NCBI GenBank assembly: GCA_948144175.1 | Contig: CANXME010002160.1 | Coordinates: 1,258,001-1,322,000 of the forward strand | Length of the DNA: 64,000 nucleotides | Reading direction: 5' to 3' | Source: Closterium sp. NIES-65 | Lineage: Eukaryota; Streptophyta; Zygnematophyceae; Desmidiales; Closteriaceae | The notes under the pieces: model-generated | What the model was told of the DNA's origin: nothing | Seen by the model: only the letters and a program-made list of their open reading frames with translations | Database searches by the model: none | In this document: in pieces, positions 9,501 through 19,658 of the stretch | Layout of the letters: each line of letters begins with the position of its first letter | Position numbering within the stretch: the first letter of the stretch is position 1 | Program-made: the position numbers and the translations under genes

Positions 9501-12500
9501 AGGGTGCCGCTCCCTCAGGTGTGTCTCAGGTAGACCCGGTCGAGCCTGTTGAGGTTGCAGTCGACTCTCGTCCTACTGGGGGTGCTGAGCCTGGGGGTGC
9601 GGACGCTGGGGGTGCTGAGCCTGGGGGTGCGGACACTGGGGGTGCTGAGCCTGGGGGTGCGCACTCTGGGGGTGCTGAGCCTGGGGGTGCGGACACTGGG
9701 GGTGCTGAGCCTGGGGGTGCTGTGCCTGGGGGTGCTAAGCCTGGGGGTGCGGTGACTGGGGGTGCTGAGCCTGGCGGTGCTGCGCGAGGGGGTCCTCTGC
9801 CTGGACGAGACCTCTCCTCGGAGCAGTTGCGTGAGTGGTACTTACAGTACTACAGCCTCCAGAGAGGTACCTCTGGGACCAGGCGCGCTACGGAGACTGG
9901 TGCTGGCACTTCTCCTTCTAGTCGGGAGCTCCCCTCTCGTGAGCGGATCCGTGAGTGGTACGAGCGCCGTTGCACACTTCGTAGTGGCGCGCCTCGTCTC
10001 ACGGACCCTGCTGCTGCTAGTGCTGCGGACCCAGGCGTTGGAGCTGCTGCTGGTGCTGAGGACCCGGGCGTTGGAGCTGCTGCTGGTACTGCGGACCCGT
10101 GCGTTGGAGCTGCTGCTGGTGCTGAGGACCCGGGCGTTGGAGCTGCTGCTGGTGCTGAGGACCCGGACGGTGGAGCTGCTGCTGGTACTGCGGACCCGGG
10201 CGTTGGAGCTGCTGCTGGTGCTGAGGACCCGGGCGTTTGAGCTGCTGCTGGTGCTGAGGACCCGGACGGTGGAGCTGCTGCTGGTACTGCGGACCCGGGC
10301 GTTGGAGCTGCTGCTGGTGCTGAGGACGTGGGCGTTGGAGCTGTGACTGGTGCTGAGGACCCTGTGTTGGAGTCCCTGCTGGTGCTGCGGACTCGGGCGT
10401 TGGTACTGCCGCTGGGGGCACTGGTGCTGTCCCTGCTGTGTCTGGAGTCGCCGCGTGCCCTCAGCCGTACTTCGTTCCGCTCCTTCAGCAGGTACTTGGT
10501 CTCTCGCCTCCTCCTGGTCCTCCCCCTCCATTAGTGTGTCCACAGCCTGTTCACTCACTGCCTACTCCTTCTCCTTACTCTGGTCCTACTGACGGTCTTA
10601 CTGAGCGTCGTGAGCCTGCGTCTCGCCCTGCGTCGCCTGTCCGTCCTGCTAGCACTAGTGCTCGTAGTTCGCGTCCACGTCCCCCTCCTGCCCCTGGCAC
10701 GCACCGGATGTCTCTGCGTCCTTCCACTGCTCCTCTGCGTGCCCCTTTGCCTTCTCCTCCTGCTTCCTCTCTTCCTGCTCTTGTCGACCCTCCGTCGGAC
10801 TCTCTTCGTGCTGCCAGTCCTACTGTCACGCGTCTCCTTGCTACTGCCGTCACTGACCCTTCCTTCGAGTCTTCTGCTGCGTCTGCCCTAGTTGCTGAGC
10901 TCGTCGACTTTGCTGCTCGCTGTCGTCTAGACTACGCTGCTAGTCTTGTCGCTGAGTCTGAGTCTGTCTGTCCTCCGTCCGTCGGGGGTGCGTGTGCCCT
11001 TGGCACGGACGTCCTTGAGGACAGGCAGGAGGAGTTTCAGTGCTTGGCTGCCGCTTCACCTCATCTCGCGTCTGTACTGCTAGCCCCTGAGGGAGACCCG
11101 GATGCACTAGACATCCCGACTCCGCGCTCTTACGCGGAGGCGATAGAGGGTCCCTACTCGTCTCAGTGGCAGGCAGCTATGGATGCAGAGATGGCTTCCT
11201 GGAAGTCCACAGGCACCTACGTTGACGATGTCCCCCCTCCTGGGGCGAACATCGTCAGTGGCATGTGGATCTTCAGGGTGAAGCGGCCGCCGGGTTCTCC
11301 GCCTCTCTTCAAGGCGCGGTACGTGGCTCGTGGTTTCAGTCAGCGGCAGGGAGTTGACTACTTTGAGACCTTCTCCCCCACCCCGAAGATGACCACTCTT
11401 CGGGTACTCCTGCACATTGCTGCTCACCGGGACTACGAGCTTCACTCTCTCGACTTCAGCACTGCTTTCTTGTAGGGCAGCCTGCACGAGGAGATCTGGC
11501 TGCGTCGCCCACCTGGCTTCATTGGGTCTTTCCCTCCTGGTACCCAGTGGAGTCTCCGGCGTCCAGTCTACGGTCTCCGCCAGGCGCCACGTGAGTGGCA
11601 CGACACACTGAGGACTACGCTGGCGGCACTTGGGTTTGCTCCTTCTACTGCCGACCCGTCGCTGTTTCTGCGCACCGACACTTCTCTGCCGCCGTTCTAC
11701 ATCCTCGTGTACGTCGACGACTTGATCTTTGCCACTGCTGACACTGCTGGACTCGCCTACGTGAAGTCCGAGCTGCAGAAGAGACACACGTGCACTGACC
11801 TGGGTGAACTGCGCAGCTACCTTGGCTTGCAGATCACCTGGGACAGAGCACGCCGCACCATTACCCTGACTCAGTCACACATGGTGCAGCAGGTCCTTCA
11901 GCGCTTCGGCTTCACGTACTCCTCGCCTCAGGCCACTCCTCTGTCTACTCGCCACTCGCTCTCAGCTCTGCCTTTGGATGAGTCCGTAGGGTCGAGTGGC
12001 CCGTACCCAGAGCTTGTTGGCTGTCTCATGTACCTGATGACCTGCACACGACCTGACCTTGCATACCCTCTTAGCATTCTTGCGCGCTATGTTGCTCCTA
12101 GGAGACACCGACCAGAGCACATGGCTGCAGCGAAGAGGGTGTTGCGCTACTTGTGCAGTACGTCGGGCATGGGACTAGTGCTTGGAGGGCGGAGTTCAGT
12201 GGTCCTCACTGGTCACGCGGACGCTTCTTGGGCTGACGACCAGGCTACGCAGCGGTCGTCACAGGGTTACACCTTCAGCCTTGGTTCCGGCTCTGTTTCG
12301 TGGCGGGCTACTCGCTCGTCTTCTGTTCTCGGCTCCAGTTGTGAGGCTGAGATCTACGCGGGGGCCATGGCTGCTCAGGAGCTTCGCTGGCTCACCTACC
12401 TGCTGACCGACCTTGGAGAGCAGCCTTGTTCTCCTCCAGTCCTGTACGTCGACAACAAGGCCATGCTGGCCTTGTGTCGAGAGCAGAGACTGGAGCACAG

Positions 12501-12693
12501 AACAAAGCACATTGCTCTCCGCTACTTCCTTGCTCGTGAGCTACAGCAGCGTGGTCAGTTGCGACTTGCGTACGTGGCCTCTGAGGCCAACACTGCTGAT
12601 GTTTTCACCAAGGCACTTGCGCCTTGTGATCGTCAGCGCTGCTGTACCCAGCTGGGTCTTGTGTCTGTCTTGCCTCACTTGCTCTCCTCTTGA
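6579..12693 (+). pseudogene. gag-pol polyprotein of element A (four lesions)
   Basis: Starts MASPPVLAFDAEGRPVKFD, matching the gag start of the other copies. Order: Gag (6579-about 7300), polyglycine tract (7370-7600), zinc-like motif with CGG and QRCF (about 7725-7755; the usual His is Tyr here), protease FTLDSGASRCFF (about 8070), HHRLGHPS pre-integrase (about 8525), integrase HMDVWGP, LHSDRGGEF and QQNGVAERRIG, GGAEPGG repeats (9575-9800), a second repeat hinge (10010-10340), RT with YVDDLIFA (about 11710), RNase H to 12693. Lesions: a frame change at the 19-G run (7650-7668), a TGA at 10238-10240 (GGA to TGA), a frameshift near 10360, and TAG at 11473-11475 (CAG to TAG in FLQGSLHEE). It is otherwise well preserved, so a recently active copy is likely. 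Confidence 0.9.
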
Positions 12694-12742
12694 CCCTCTT
12701 TGTACTGTTACATATATATATCACTGCTCTTGCTTGTTTAGT

Positions 12743-12744
<2 letters not shown>

Positions 12745-12777
<33 letters not shown>
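12745..12777 (+). repeat. (TA)n microsatellite in A 3' UTR
   Basis: About 16 TA units 50 bp after the RNase H stop. Related elements have shorter TATATA runs in the same place. Confidence 0.9.
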
Positions 12778-12781
<4 letters not shown>

Positions 12782-12796
12782 TCCTGCATGTGAACT

Positions 12797-12888
12797 GGCC
12801 TTGTGGCCTTGAACTTGTGCTCGGATTGTGTGGTGACATTGTGATCCACCCTGAGCTTGCTTTGCTTTACTTGACTGGTCTTGTGACC
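12797..12888 (+). promoter_or_regulatory. 3' UTR hairpins of A
   Basis: GGCC-TTGT-GGCC at 12797-12808 and GGTC-TTGT-GACC at 12877-12888 are two four-pair stems with the same loop. They are linked by a block in which GGTG can pair with a downstream CACC. The same pair of stems occurs in B, C, E, I, J and K. Confidence 0.6.
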
Positions 12889-12920
12889 CCTAGTTGTTCC
12901 CCACTTCGCCTATGGGGGTG

Positions 12921-13047
12921 TGTCAAACATTATATATATTGTTGTAGTTGTTTAGGCTACAGTGGGTTAGCCTATAGGGGGTACACACTTCTAGGTTTCC
13001 ATATTTGTACATGTTTCATTCTTAGTCATTCCATTCCTTGTTCAACA
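12921..13047 (+). repeat. 3' LTR of element A
   Basis: 127 bp, preceded by the polypurine tract TATGGGGGTG and followed by the AATTT target duplication. Three differences from the 5' LTR. Confidence 0.93.
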
Positions 13048-13052
13048 AATTT

Positions 13053-13549
13053 GCTTGTACCAACACCCGCATTAATACAAAGGACTAGAGAGGAGGGAGG
13101 GAGGGAGGGAGAGAGGGAAAGGGGGTTAGAGAGGGGAAGACAAAGTGCTGCGCAAAGAAACTCACCACGCTCTTGGCTGTGAGTTGCCTGGGAGTGAGGT
13201 TCACAGTGCAAGAGGAGACAACCTGGTGGTACGTAATTGTTTGTGTCTCTCACCTCATCTCGTCTCATGTGCTTGATAGGAACATGATGTTATGCCTTCA
13301 TACCAGCTGCTGGACTCAATTTCAGTTTTAACTTGCGAGTCGCATGACTTAATTCCTCACTCACAGGTTCAAATCGAGTCGCGGGTGAGGTATCACGCGA
13401 CTGGACTCGACACATGCTCTTCGCTCCCTTGCGTTTTAATGTGCTGGCCACGCCATGGTCTTATGCGAAGCTACTGTCAACACACACGAAAAACCGGGTT
13501 GACAAATCTTGAAGCACCATCGATGAAAAGCTGGGTTGACTCTTTTCAG
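13053..13549. other. LRR intron remainder
   Basis: Intron sequence between element A and the next LRR exon, including a purine-rich GAGGGAGGGAGG stretch (about 13092-13135). No gene seen. Confidence 0.4.
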
Positions 13550-13621
13550 ATTTCTAAGCCACAACGACTTCAAGGGATCCCCGCCTGTCTATGGCATCGA
13601 TTATATGGTCGGCAATCACAT
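13550..13621 (+). CDS. LRR exon (divergent)
   Basis: Exactly 72 bp after TTTTCAG, ending at GTGAGT, phase 2. It encodes FLSHNDFKGSPPVYGIDYMV plus GNH. The N-half is a clear LRR and the C-half has lost the leucine spacing. Confidence 0.55.
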
Positions 13622-14517
13622 GTGAGTTTTGCCGCCATGCCACCTGCACGTGAAGCACACGTATTTGGTCCAATACTTGCGATGCATTCTTCCGCAGGCA
13701 CCATATGTCAACACGCACCACCGTCATATCTTGGCTACTTGGTGGAACACCAATCTCGGCCATGCCATGCCAGGCCAGCAAGCTTGGCCTTAGAGGTGTT
13801 TCCATTCCATCCACGTAATGGGTTCGTCACATCGCATTCACATGATGGCGTGGGATGCAAGCCATTTGCCACCAGCAGCTCCAGCAAGGTGCCTGTGGGC
13901 CCTCGTGAGGCCACGAGAGCTGAAGGAAAGAATAATGATGTTGTTTTCCTCAGAATCTACGGCTTAACGGGTGCTCATGTATTACCTTGATAACTGTGAA
14001 GAGGGAGCAACTATCAATGAGTGTTGATTCTGAAGAACGAGGGGGTTTGATTTGGAAATGGCACACAAGGGTGCCAAGATTGGGCAGGACAGCCTCTGAG
14101 CCCGTGCAATTCTCCCCTCCTTCAACAAGGGTTTCTTTCTTCACTAAGGTTGGGAAGTAGAGGCAGAAGCACCATTACTCATACCGTGATAGCGGGCTGT
14201 GGCAGGACGAAGCCAACCGGTAAACGCTGGGGCAGTCATGTCTACTGTGGAGTGTCAGAATCTGGCTGCACCTGACCCGTGCTGTCAACCGCCGTGGCGT
14301 CAGCGGCGGCTGTTGATGCCGTAGGTGCAACCACGTCGTTTATCCCCCACCTGTGGAAAACCACGAAGTTTTGGGGCGAAGTGTGCAGTTTAGACCACAA
14401 CGCATGCAGAACAGCCAAGGGCTTGCAATAGCAACATCTGCATGTCCACCGCACTTCCCGTTTGCCCCCATCACCAGTGCTTGCTTGCCATGCTAACCAT
14501 CTCCCATGCGCCCACAG

Positions 14518-14592
14518 AGACATCAGCTACAATTCTTTTAGCGAAGGCTTGGTGGGGCTCTTCAGCAAGTCCTCATCTGGTAGTACGGGATT
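14518..14592 (+). CDS. LRR exon (divergent)
   Basis: 75 bp after CCCACAG, ending at GTGAGT, phase 2. It encodes DISYNSFSEGLVGLFSKSSS plus GSTGL. The start DISYNSFS is a good LRR and the rest is relaxed. Positions 13622-14517 between this and the previous exon hold no other feature I can support. Confidence 0.5.
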
Positions 14593-14875
14593 GTGAGTGA
14601 CTCCTTAAAATGCATCATTACGTGGCATGTGAATCAACAATCGTTGCAACGGATATTCATGTTATATATCAAATATGACAGCACTGTCTACACGTCCTCT
14701 CACTTGCTTCTTCTTTCATAATATTTCTCTCTAGCTTCATATTTCTACCTTCATTCTACCCTCCTGACCTCTAGACTCTATGCACAAACCATTCCCTTTT
14801 TTGTCCCCTCCCCTCTCCCACTCCCCCTTCTTTCTTCCCCACTCTCCAACCCTTGTTTCATCAACTGATTCTCAG

Positions 14876-14944
14876 ATTGTATGCCGCATCATGCAACTTC
14901 TCTGGCCCGTTTCCGTCCTTCCCGAACGTGACATTCAACGAGCT
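14876..14944 (+). CDS. LRR exon
   Basis: 69 bp after GATTCTCAG, ending at GTAAGT, phase 2. It encodes LYAASCNFSGPFPSFPNVTF plus NEL. The acceptor has a long pyrimidine tract (14810-14865). Confidence 0.65.
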
Positions 14945-15399
14945 GTAAGTTCTCATGGATATATAAGTGGTACATATCAGTACACGTTGCACATAGTCTC
15001 AACGGAACTCATTGATGCCTATGTGGGCTACAAGTTTCTGCCTTTTAAACAAAAAAACAGGTTCTCTTTACTGTTTGTTTTTGTCAGACACACGATTGAG
15101 ATATCGATCCCTGTTTTCTGCTTCTACAACCAAGATTTAAAAAGATGCAACTCCTCCCACTATAACTTCTGCAATTGGTGCATTTGTGTGGTAAAGCAAA
15201 ATAGCACAGATGTCTTAGGTGTGGCTTCTGCATTGTGAAATGGCAGGATAAAACTTTATTGGCAAATAAGTTTTGTGTGACTTGCTGATCACCAATTTCA
15301 CCCATTCCACGATTTCCCCTTATACTCCCCTCTTTCCTTAATCATCTCACCAGCTTCATGCATCATTGTCCACCTTCCCTTACTGCCCCTCCTCCACAG

Positions 15400-15474
15400 T
15401 GACGTGTCTAACAACAGCTTCACTGGACCATTCCCCTCCACTCTCTTAAATCATGATTATTTTCCTTTCAAAAT
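15400..15474 (+). CDS. LRR exon
   Basis: 75 bp after CCTCCACAG, ending at GTAACC, phase 2. It encodes DVSNNSFTGPFPSTLLNHDY then FPFK. The donor GTAACC is weak and the C-half is divergent. Confidence 0.6.
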
Positions 15475-15642
15475 GTAACCCGTTCTCAATCATGTTTTGC
15501 GGAATTCTTATTTAACCATCACGCAACGCAACTGTGCCTCCACATGCAAGTAACATGTTGCCATTTGCATCAAAGCCATGCTCCTCATTGCATCCTCGCC
15601 ATTCCTTTCGTTGCATCTAGGCCATGCCCTTCTTGCGCGCAG

Positions 15643-15714
15643 CAACCTCGCACACAACAACTTCATAGGACCCCTTCCACCAAAGCTTGCTGATATGAAG
15701 TTCCTTTCTAATTT
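15643..15714 (+). CDS. LRR exon
   Basis: Exactly 72 bp after GCGCAG, ending at GTAAGT, phase 2. It encodes NLAHNNFIGPLPPKLADMKF then LSN. A textbook plant LRR. Confidence 0.7.
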
Positions 15715-15843
15715 GTAAGTGGTATAGGCATTTTTTGTTCATGCAATTGACTTGGTCATGCCGTGTTTGATATCAGATGCCATGTCCTCCTAAACACCTG
15801 TGCTGTTTCATTCCTTGCCAATGTTGCTCACCTGTGCCAACAG

Positions 15844-15915
15844 CGACGTTTCCCACAACCGCTTCTCTGGCGTTGTTCCTCGTGGCATTTCGACCTTGGA
15901 TCGCCTCACGTCCCT
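15844..15915 (+). CDS. LRR exon
   Basis: Exactly 72 bp after CAACAG, ending at GTGAGT, phase 2. It encodes DVSHNRFSGVVPRGISTLDR then LTS. It is one of three exons packed within 520 bp. Confidence 0.7.
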
Positions 15916-16009
15916 GTGAGTCCCTCGCGTCTCTGTGAGTGCAGCCACTCGTCCCATCAAATGCTCTTCAAGATATAAGGAAGGTAAGGAGTGGCATATG
16001 AAGAGGGGA

Positions 16010-17790
16010 AACTGAGGCTAGGCTACTTATGGTCTGCACAAACTGAGTCTCGAACCTCAGGTGCTGCCCTGCAAAACATTTTGAGACGATAAGGCAAGTG
16101 CCAACCAAGATTCACTAAGGAGGGAGGCTCTTACATTCAGGCAGCTGTGCTTGAAAGACCTGATAAAAAAGGTAGCAGGACTGAAGGGGCTAGAGAGCAT
16201 TCACAGCGAAATGAGAAGCAGGGGAAGTTAGTTGGTCTTGAAAGATGAAGTTTCAAAATCCACTTAACCCATTTATGTGAGGTAATGGTGATAGTAAAAT
16301 CGGTGGCAGTTGTGATTGAATCTACCAGCCAAAATTTGGCTGTGCTTGGAGGACCCACCACAGAGAGCTGCCCCAACGCGAATGTACAACAAATCAAGTG
16401 TCCAAGCACAATGGACTAGAGGGCTACACGTTATTCCGACACTGTCATGCTGTTCCGTTTTGTGCCGTGCTGTTCCGTGTCATGCCCTGCTGTGCCGCGC
16501 CACCCTTTCTGGTACGAAAGAGAGTGGGTCATCTAGCAGGATAGTGTCCATCTAAGTTTGCATATATGCTAGACCCCTTCAGCGTATAGCGTATGTACGC
16601 CAGCATTTAGTACGCTATACACTATACGCTACAAATACGCTATACGCTTTGCGTTTTTTTTTTCAGGCTGCCCAAAAAAATGATTGCGAAATAGATGCGG
16701 ATTTACTTGGTGAGCATTTTGCCGAAGTCGAAGTGAAAATTCGTGGTCTAGGCTATCGTGGATCTGAGTTCAAAGTTTTCATGCACATCTGGCAAATCGA
16801 AAGTTGAATGTCAGATCTACACTTTGAAAGCCATACCACATCTCATCTACGAAATATAACTTGTCAAAGTCGAAAGTACAACAAACCTCACACTTCATAC
16901 CAGCCAGCCGAACTACTCATCATTTCATATGCATTCCCGCTTCCAGCAGAGTGACCGCCCACTATTCCCACTATGTCAACTCCACCTCCCACCTCACCCA
17001 CCTTATGAAATCAGGAGAATGCTAGGGGACGCCTTAGTGAGAATAGGGAGTACATATTTTTTTCACCCTGCCCGGATATTGTTTTTCAACCCCAAAAAAA
17101 CGTCTTCCAGATATGAGGCCCAAGGGTTTAGCGTATACATGCTAGCGTATATACGACACGGGTATATATGCATGCCAACATAGATGTGCATGCACCTGGC
17201 CATGAGATGAATCATGAGGTAAGGACTGCCACATGAAGATGTGGTTCAACACCACTCTGGGTCTGGGCTGCTTATGGGCTGCTAAACTGAGTCTCGACCC
17301 TCAGGTGCTGCCCCACAAGCTCTCTTGAGAAATGACAAGGACAATGTCAGCCAGGATTCAGTAGCAATAGAGACTCTTACATATCATGCATCTGTGTCCA
17401 AGGGAACTGGTAACTCGCCACACTGATCAAGTGAGCTGCGAAGAGCTTTCACAGTGAAGTGGGAACCAAGAGGAGCTAGTAAGATGATTAATTGGTTCCG
17501 GGAGATCTGATTATGAGCTAATTCGCAGTGTCCATCTTATGCATGTGAGGTAATGGTGTTGGTAACATCGGTGCCTGTTTGTGATTGGATTGACCAAGGC
17601 AAGGGTGTGGAGAACCCCCCACTTTTTTTCTACCCAACCATTAATGTGTTTAAGCACAATGGCTTAGCAGGCTACACATTATTCCAATTCTGTCAGCTGT
17701 GCCGTGTTGTGTCATGCTGTGCCACTCTACCCCTTCTGGAATGGAGAGAGAGAGCCGAGCACGCTAGCAGGATGGTGTGCATGCACCTGG
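16010..17790. repeat. Two diverged ~540-bp direct repeats in an LRR intron
   Basis: About 16010-16555 and about 17262-17790 share, in order, CTGAGTCTCGA, CTCAGGTGCTGCCC, a middle with TGTGAGGTAATGGTG, then AAGCACAATGG and CTAGCAGGAT. They are clearly homologous but diverged by substitutions and small indels. No coding potential is recognised. They could be two copies of an uncharacterised interspersed repeat or a tandem duplication that was later interrupted. Confidence 0.65.
16580..16655. repeat. Palindromic GCGTATA cluster
   Basis: AGCGTATAG (16581-16589) is the exact inverted repeat of CTATACGCT (16622-16630), and further GCGTA/TACGC words lie between and after them. Similar GCGTATA words recur near 17129-17165, on the other side of an AT-rich segment, so 16580-17165 may be a small element with palindromic ends. 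Confidence 0.5.
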
Positions 17791-17965
17791 CCATGGGATG
17801 GTGCATACGGCACCTGGAACAATAGGTGGAAACTCATGAGGCATGCATTTGGACATTGCACAGGCAACTAAATGGCTCACTTCTCACTCCAGCATGTTGC
17901 TTCTGATGCATGCTACCATCTTCGTCACGTCCTTCCACCCACCATCGGCCATGCGCCCTTTCTAG

Positions 17966-18034
17966 CTCCATGGCTCACAACCAGCTCCAGGGGCCTCTTC
18001 CTACTACTGCCGCCTCCTAAGACCTCACTTCCCT
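17966..18034 (+). pseudogene. Broken LRR exon
   Basis: After TTTCTAG, 69 bp in the usual phase encode SMAHNQLQGPLPTTAAS, then a TAA stop, then DLTS. The expected GT donor is AT (CCCTATAAGC where intact exons have CCTGTAAG). Both a nonsense codon and a dead donor sit in one recognisable exon. Confidence 0.6.
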
Positions 18035-18241
18035 ATAAGCATGCCTTGAATTCACTTGGTCCTGTTCCGGTATGGATGGAGGTATGAAGGTTCGTGTTGC
18101 AATGATATACTGTCTCGTTGTCTCTTGAATAATGTCACTCAAAAACGGCAGCAACGCTCGTTCTGTACGTGCATCCATAAACGTACACTGTACTGATTTC
18201 ACCCCCCATCCCCATCTCATGCAACGTATGTGTGCATACAG

Positions 18242-18311
18242 TGAGCTGCAAGGGAATGCATTCTCCGGCCCCCTTCCCAGCTTCGCTTCATGGAAAAGCG
18301 CTTTGCTACGT
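18242..18311 (+). CDS. LRR exon, donor unclear
   Basis: After CATACAG the reading is ELQGNAFSGPLPSFASWKSA then LLR. Good LRR start. GT dinucleotides at 18310 and 18312 exist, but neither gives the phase-2 end of the other exons, so the splice end or the exon itself may be damaged. Confidence 0.5.
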
Positions 18312-18563
18312 GTGCTATGAGATCACCGTCTCGTCCTCCTTCACCCCGTGCTTTGTGTGCCCCTTAAATCTATTTTTGTTGTATTTGGACCCATTTAACA
18401 GCCACGTGCCAGCATCACGTGTTATTTGAGCAGAATGACAAGTTTCCTTGGATCCTCATTACCTTTGCTTCCTTCCCCCTCTCCCCTCCACCCCCCTGTA
18501 CTCTCTCCCCTCCCTACCCTTCCCACAACCACCCACCACCACCATGTCCCATCCAATCCCCAG

Positions 18564-18635
18564 CAATGTGAGTGACAACCAGCTCAGCGGCTCCCTCCCT
18601 GACTCCATCTCCCGCCTTGCGTCGCTGCAGCACCT
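18564..18635 (+). CDS. LRR exon
   Basis: Exactly 72 bp after CCCCAG, ending at GTGAGC, phase 2. It encodes NVSDNQLSGSLPDSISRLAS then LQH. Clean LRR preceded by a long CCCTCC pyrimidine tract. Confidence 0.72.
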
Positions 18636-18903
18636 GTGAGCCACAAACAGTCTGCTAGAGCACAAGGAAGTGGTGTTGTTGTGCAGCAGGGATGTTTGAG
18701 AAGGGCCCGGATGCCACCTTGAAACACGGGTTGCGCACACCTTGTCTTGGCCTAGCAAGGTTGACAGCATCAGCCAAGGTTGCACCTTTTGTCGCATTCC
18801 ACAATGTGGGATCGCACCACGGATTTTGAGACATCATTGGAAGATGCTGATGCACTTTGTTTGCTGGCATGCACGTGTGGTATGGCATGGCATGGCATGG
18901 CAG

Positions 18904-18975
18904 GGGCCTTGGAGGCAAAAACTTGAGTGGCCCCATACCTGCTGGCCTAGGTAGACTTCTCAATCTGACGTCCCT
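18904..18975 (+). CDS. LRR exon
   Basis: Exactly 72 bp after GGCAG, ending at GTAAGT, phase 2. It encodes GLGGKNLSGPIPAGLGRLLN then LTS. It is the last clear LRR in the window. Confidence 0.72.
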
Positions 18976-19399
18976 GTAAGTAGCACAACATGTCCCCTCC
19001 CCGCCCACTACAAGCCTACGTCTGACTGCTTTTCATAGCGTTTGTTTTTCTATCTATACGTAATCTTGGTTGACGAGAAGTTGTATCCGGTCTTGTCTCG
19101 ACGGGGTAGAAGCTTTGCTAACAGAACCGCACAAAGGAAGCTCTACGAACAGGGGATTTACATTCAGTACGTTTTTGGGATCAGGAATTGGCTGTTCAGT
19201 CACTTGTTTATAGCCCGGGCGTACGTTGATCCACAAGGTATGCTCAGCAGGTACTTGTACTTGTTTAGGCACTTGTTGATATTTTATTGGCTCCAGCAGG
19301 TTTTCTCCTCACAGATAGAAATTGATTCCCGAAATTTGAACGCTTGTGTATTCTTTCCTCCCTTTTCCCGTTCTTGTCCTTCCCCACTCGCCCGGAGGA

Positions 19400-19481
19400 A
19401 CGTCTTGGGCACGGGGCTGACCTGCCCTGCAGAGGGCAGCAAGTGTGTGGTGCAGCAGAGAAACACCACCAGCTTCTGACG
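19400..19481 (+). CDS. Possible C-terminal cap segment of the LRR protein
   Basis: A reading with NVLGTGLTCPAEGSKCVVQQ and a stop at 19479-19481 resembles the paired-cysteine segment found after the last repeat of many plant LRR proteins. Splice boundaries are not clear, and I am not certain it belongs to the gene. Confidence 0.25.
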
Positions 19482-19658
19482 CCTCTGCTTCTCCTTCTGC
19501 TCCTCCTGCACACCCCATACGTGTAAGTCCCTTTTCTACAACAACAGCACACACACACACGCAAAAGAGCAATGCCACATCGACTCGAATGAAACCTTCC
19601 ATAAAAATCTGGTTCTCAGAGTAGGTTTGCCTTGCAGGATATGTTTTAACTACGTCCG

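Larger units (their letters stand above)
5768..13047 (+). mobile_element. Ty1/copia retrotransposon A, full length
   Basis: Bounded by 127-bp LTRs (5768-5894, 12921-13047) that start TGTCAAAC and end CAACA, flanked by the 5-bp target duplication AATTT (5763-5767 and 13048-13052). Order: LTR, PBS, GC-rich repeat leader, gag-pol, TA microsatellite, hairpin 3' UTR, polypurine tract CTATGGGGGTG, LTR. The LTRs differ at three positions by eye, so the insertion is fairly recent. It lies in an LRR intron, immediately after the non-LTR RT relic. Confidence 0.95.
217..18975 (+). other. LRR receptor-like gene locus (split into many single-repeat exons)
   Basis: At least a dozen short + strand segments each follow a pyrimidine-AG acceptor, encode one plant-type leucine-rich repeat (N-x-L/F-x-G-x-I/L/P-P-x-x-I-x-x-L-x-x-L-x-x-L) and end in GTAAG or GTGAG. 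Almost all are 69-75 bp and start and end in phase 2, so neighbouring exons join in frame. This architecture is typical of plant LRR receptor kinases and LRR extracellular proteins. No signal peptide, membrane segment or kinase domain is identified, so the protein type is inferred. Introns carry a minisatellite, a non-LTR RT relic and copia element A. It may be one gene or several, and at least one exon (17966-18034) is broken. Confidence 0.6.

Noticed and set aside
12745-12777. TA run as a TATA promoter
   Set aside because: It is a microsatellite in the 3' UTR of A, before the polypurine tract, with no gene directly downstream.
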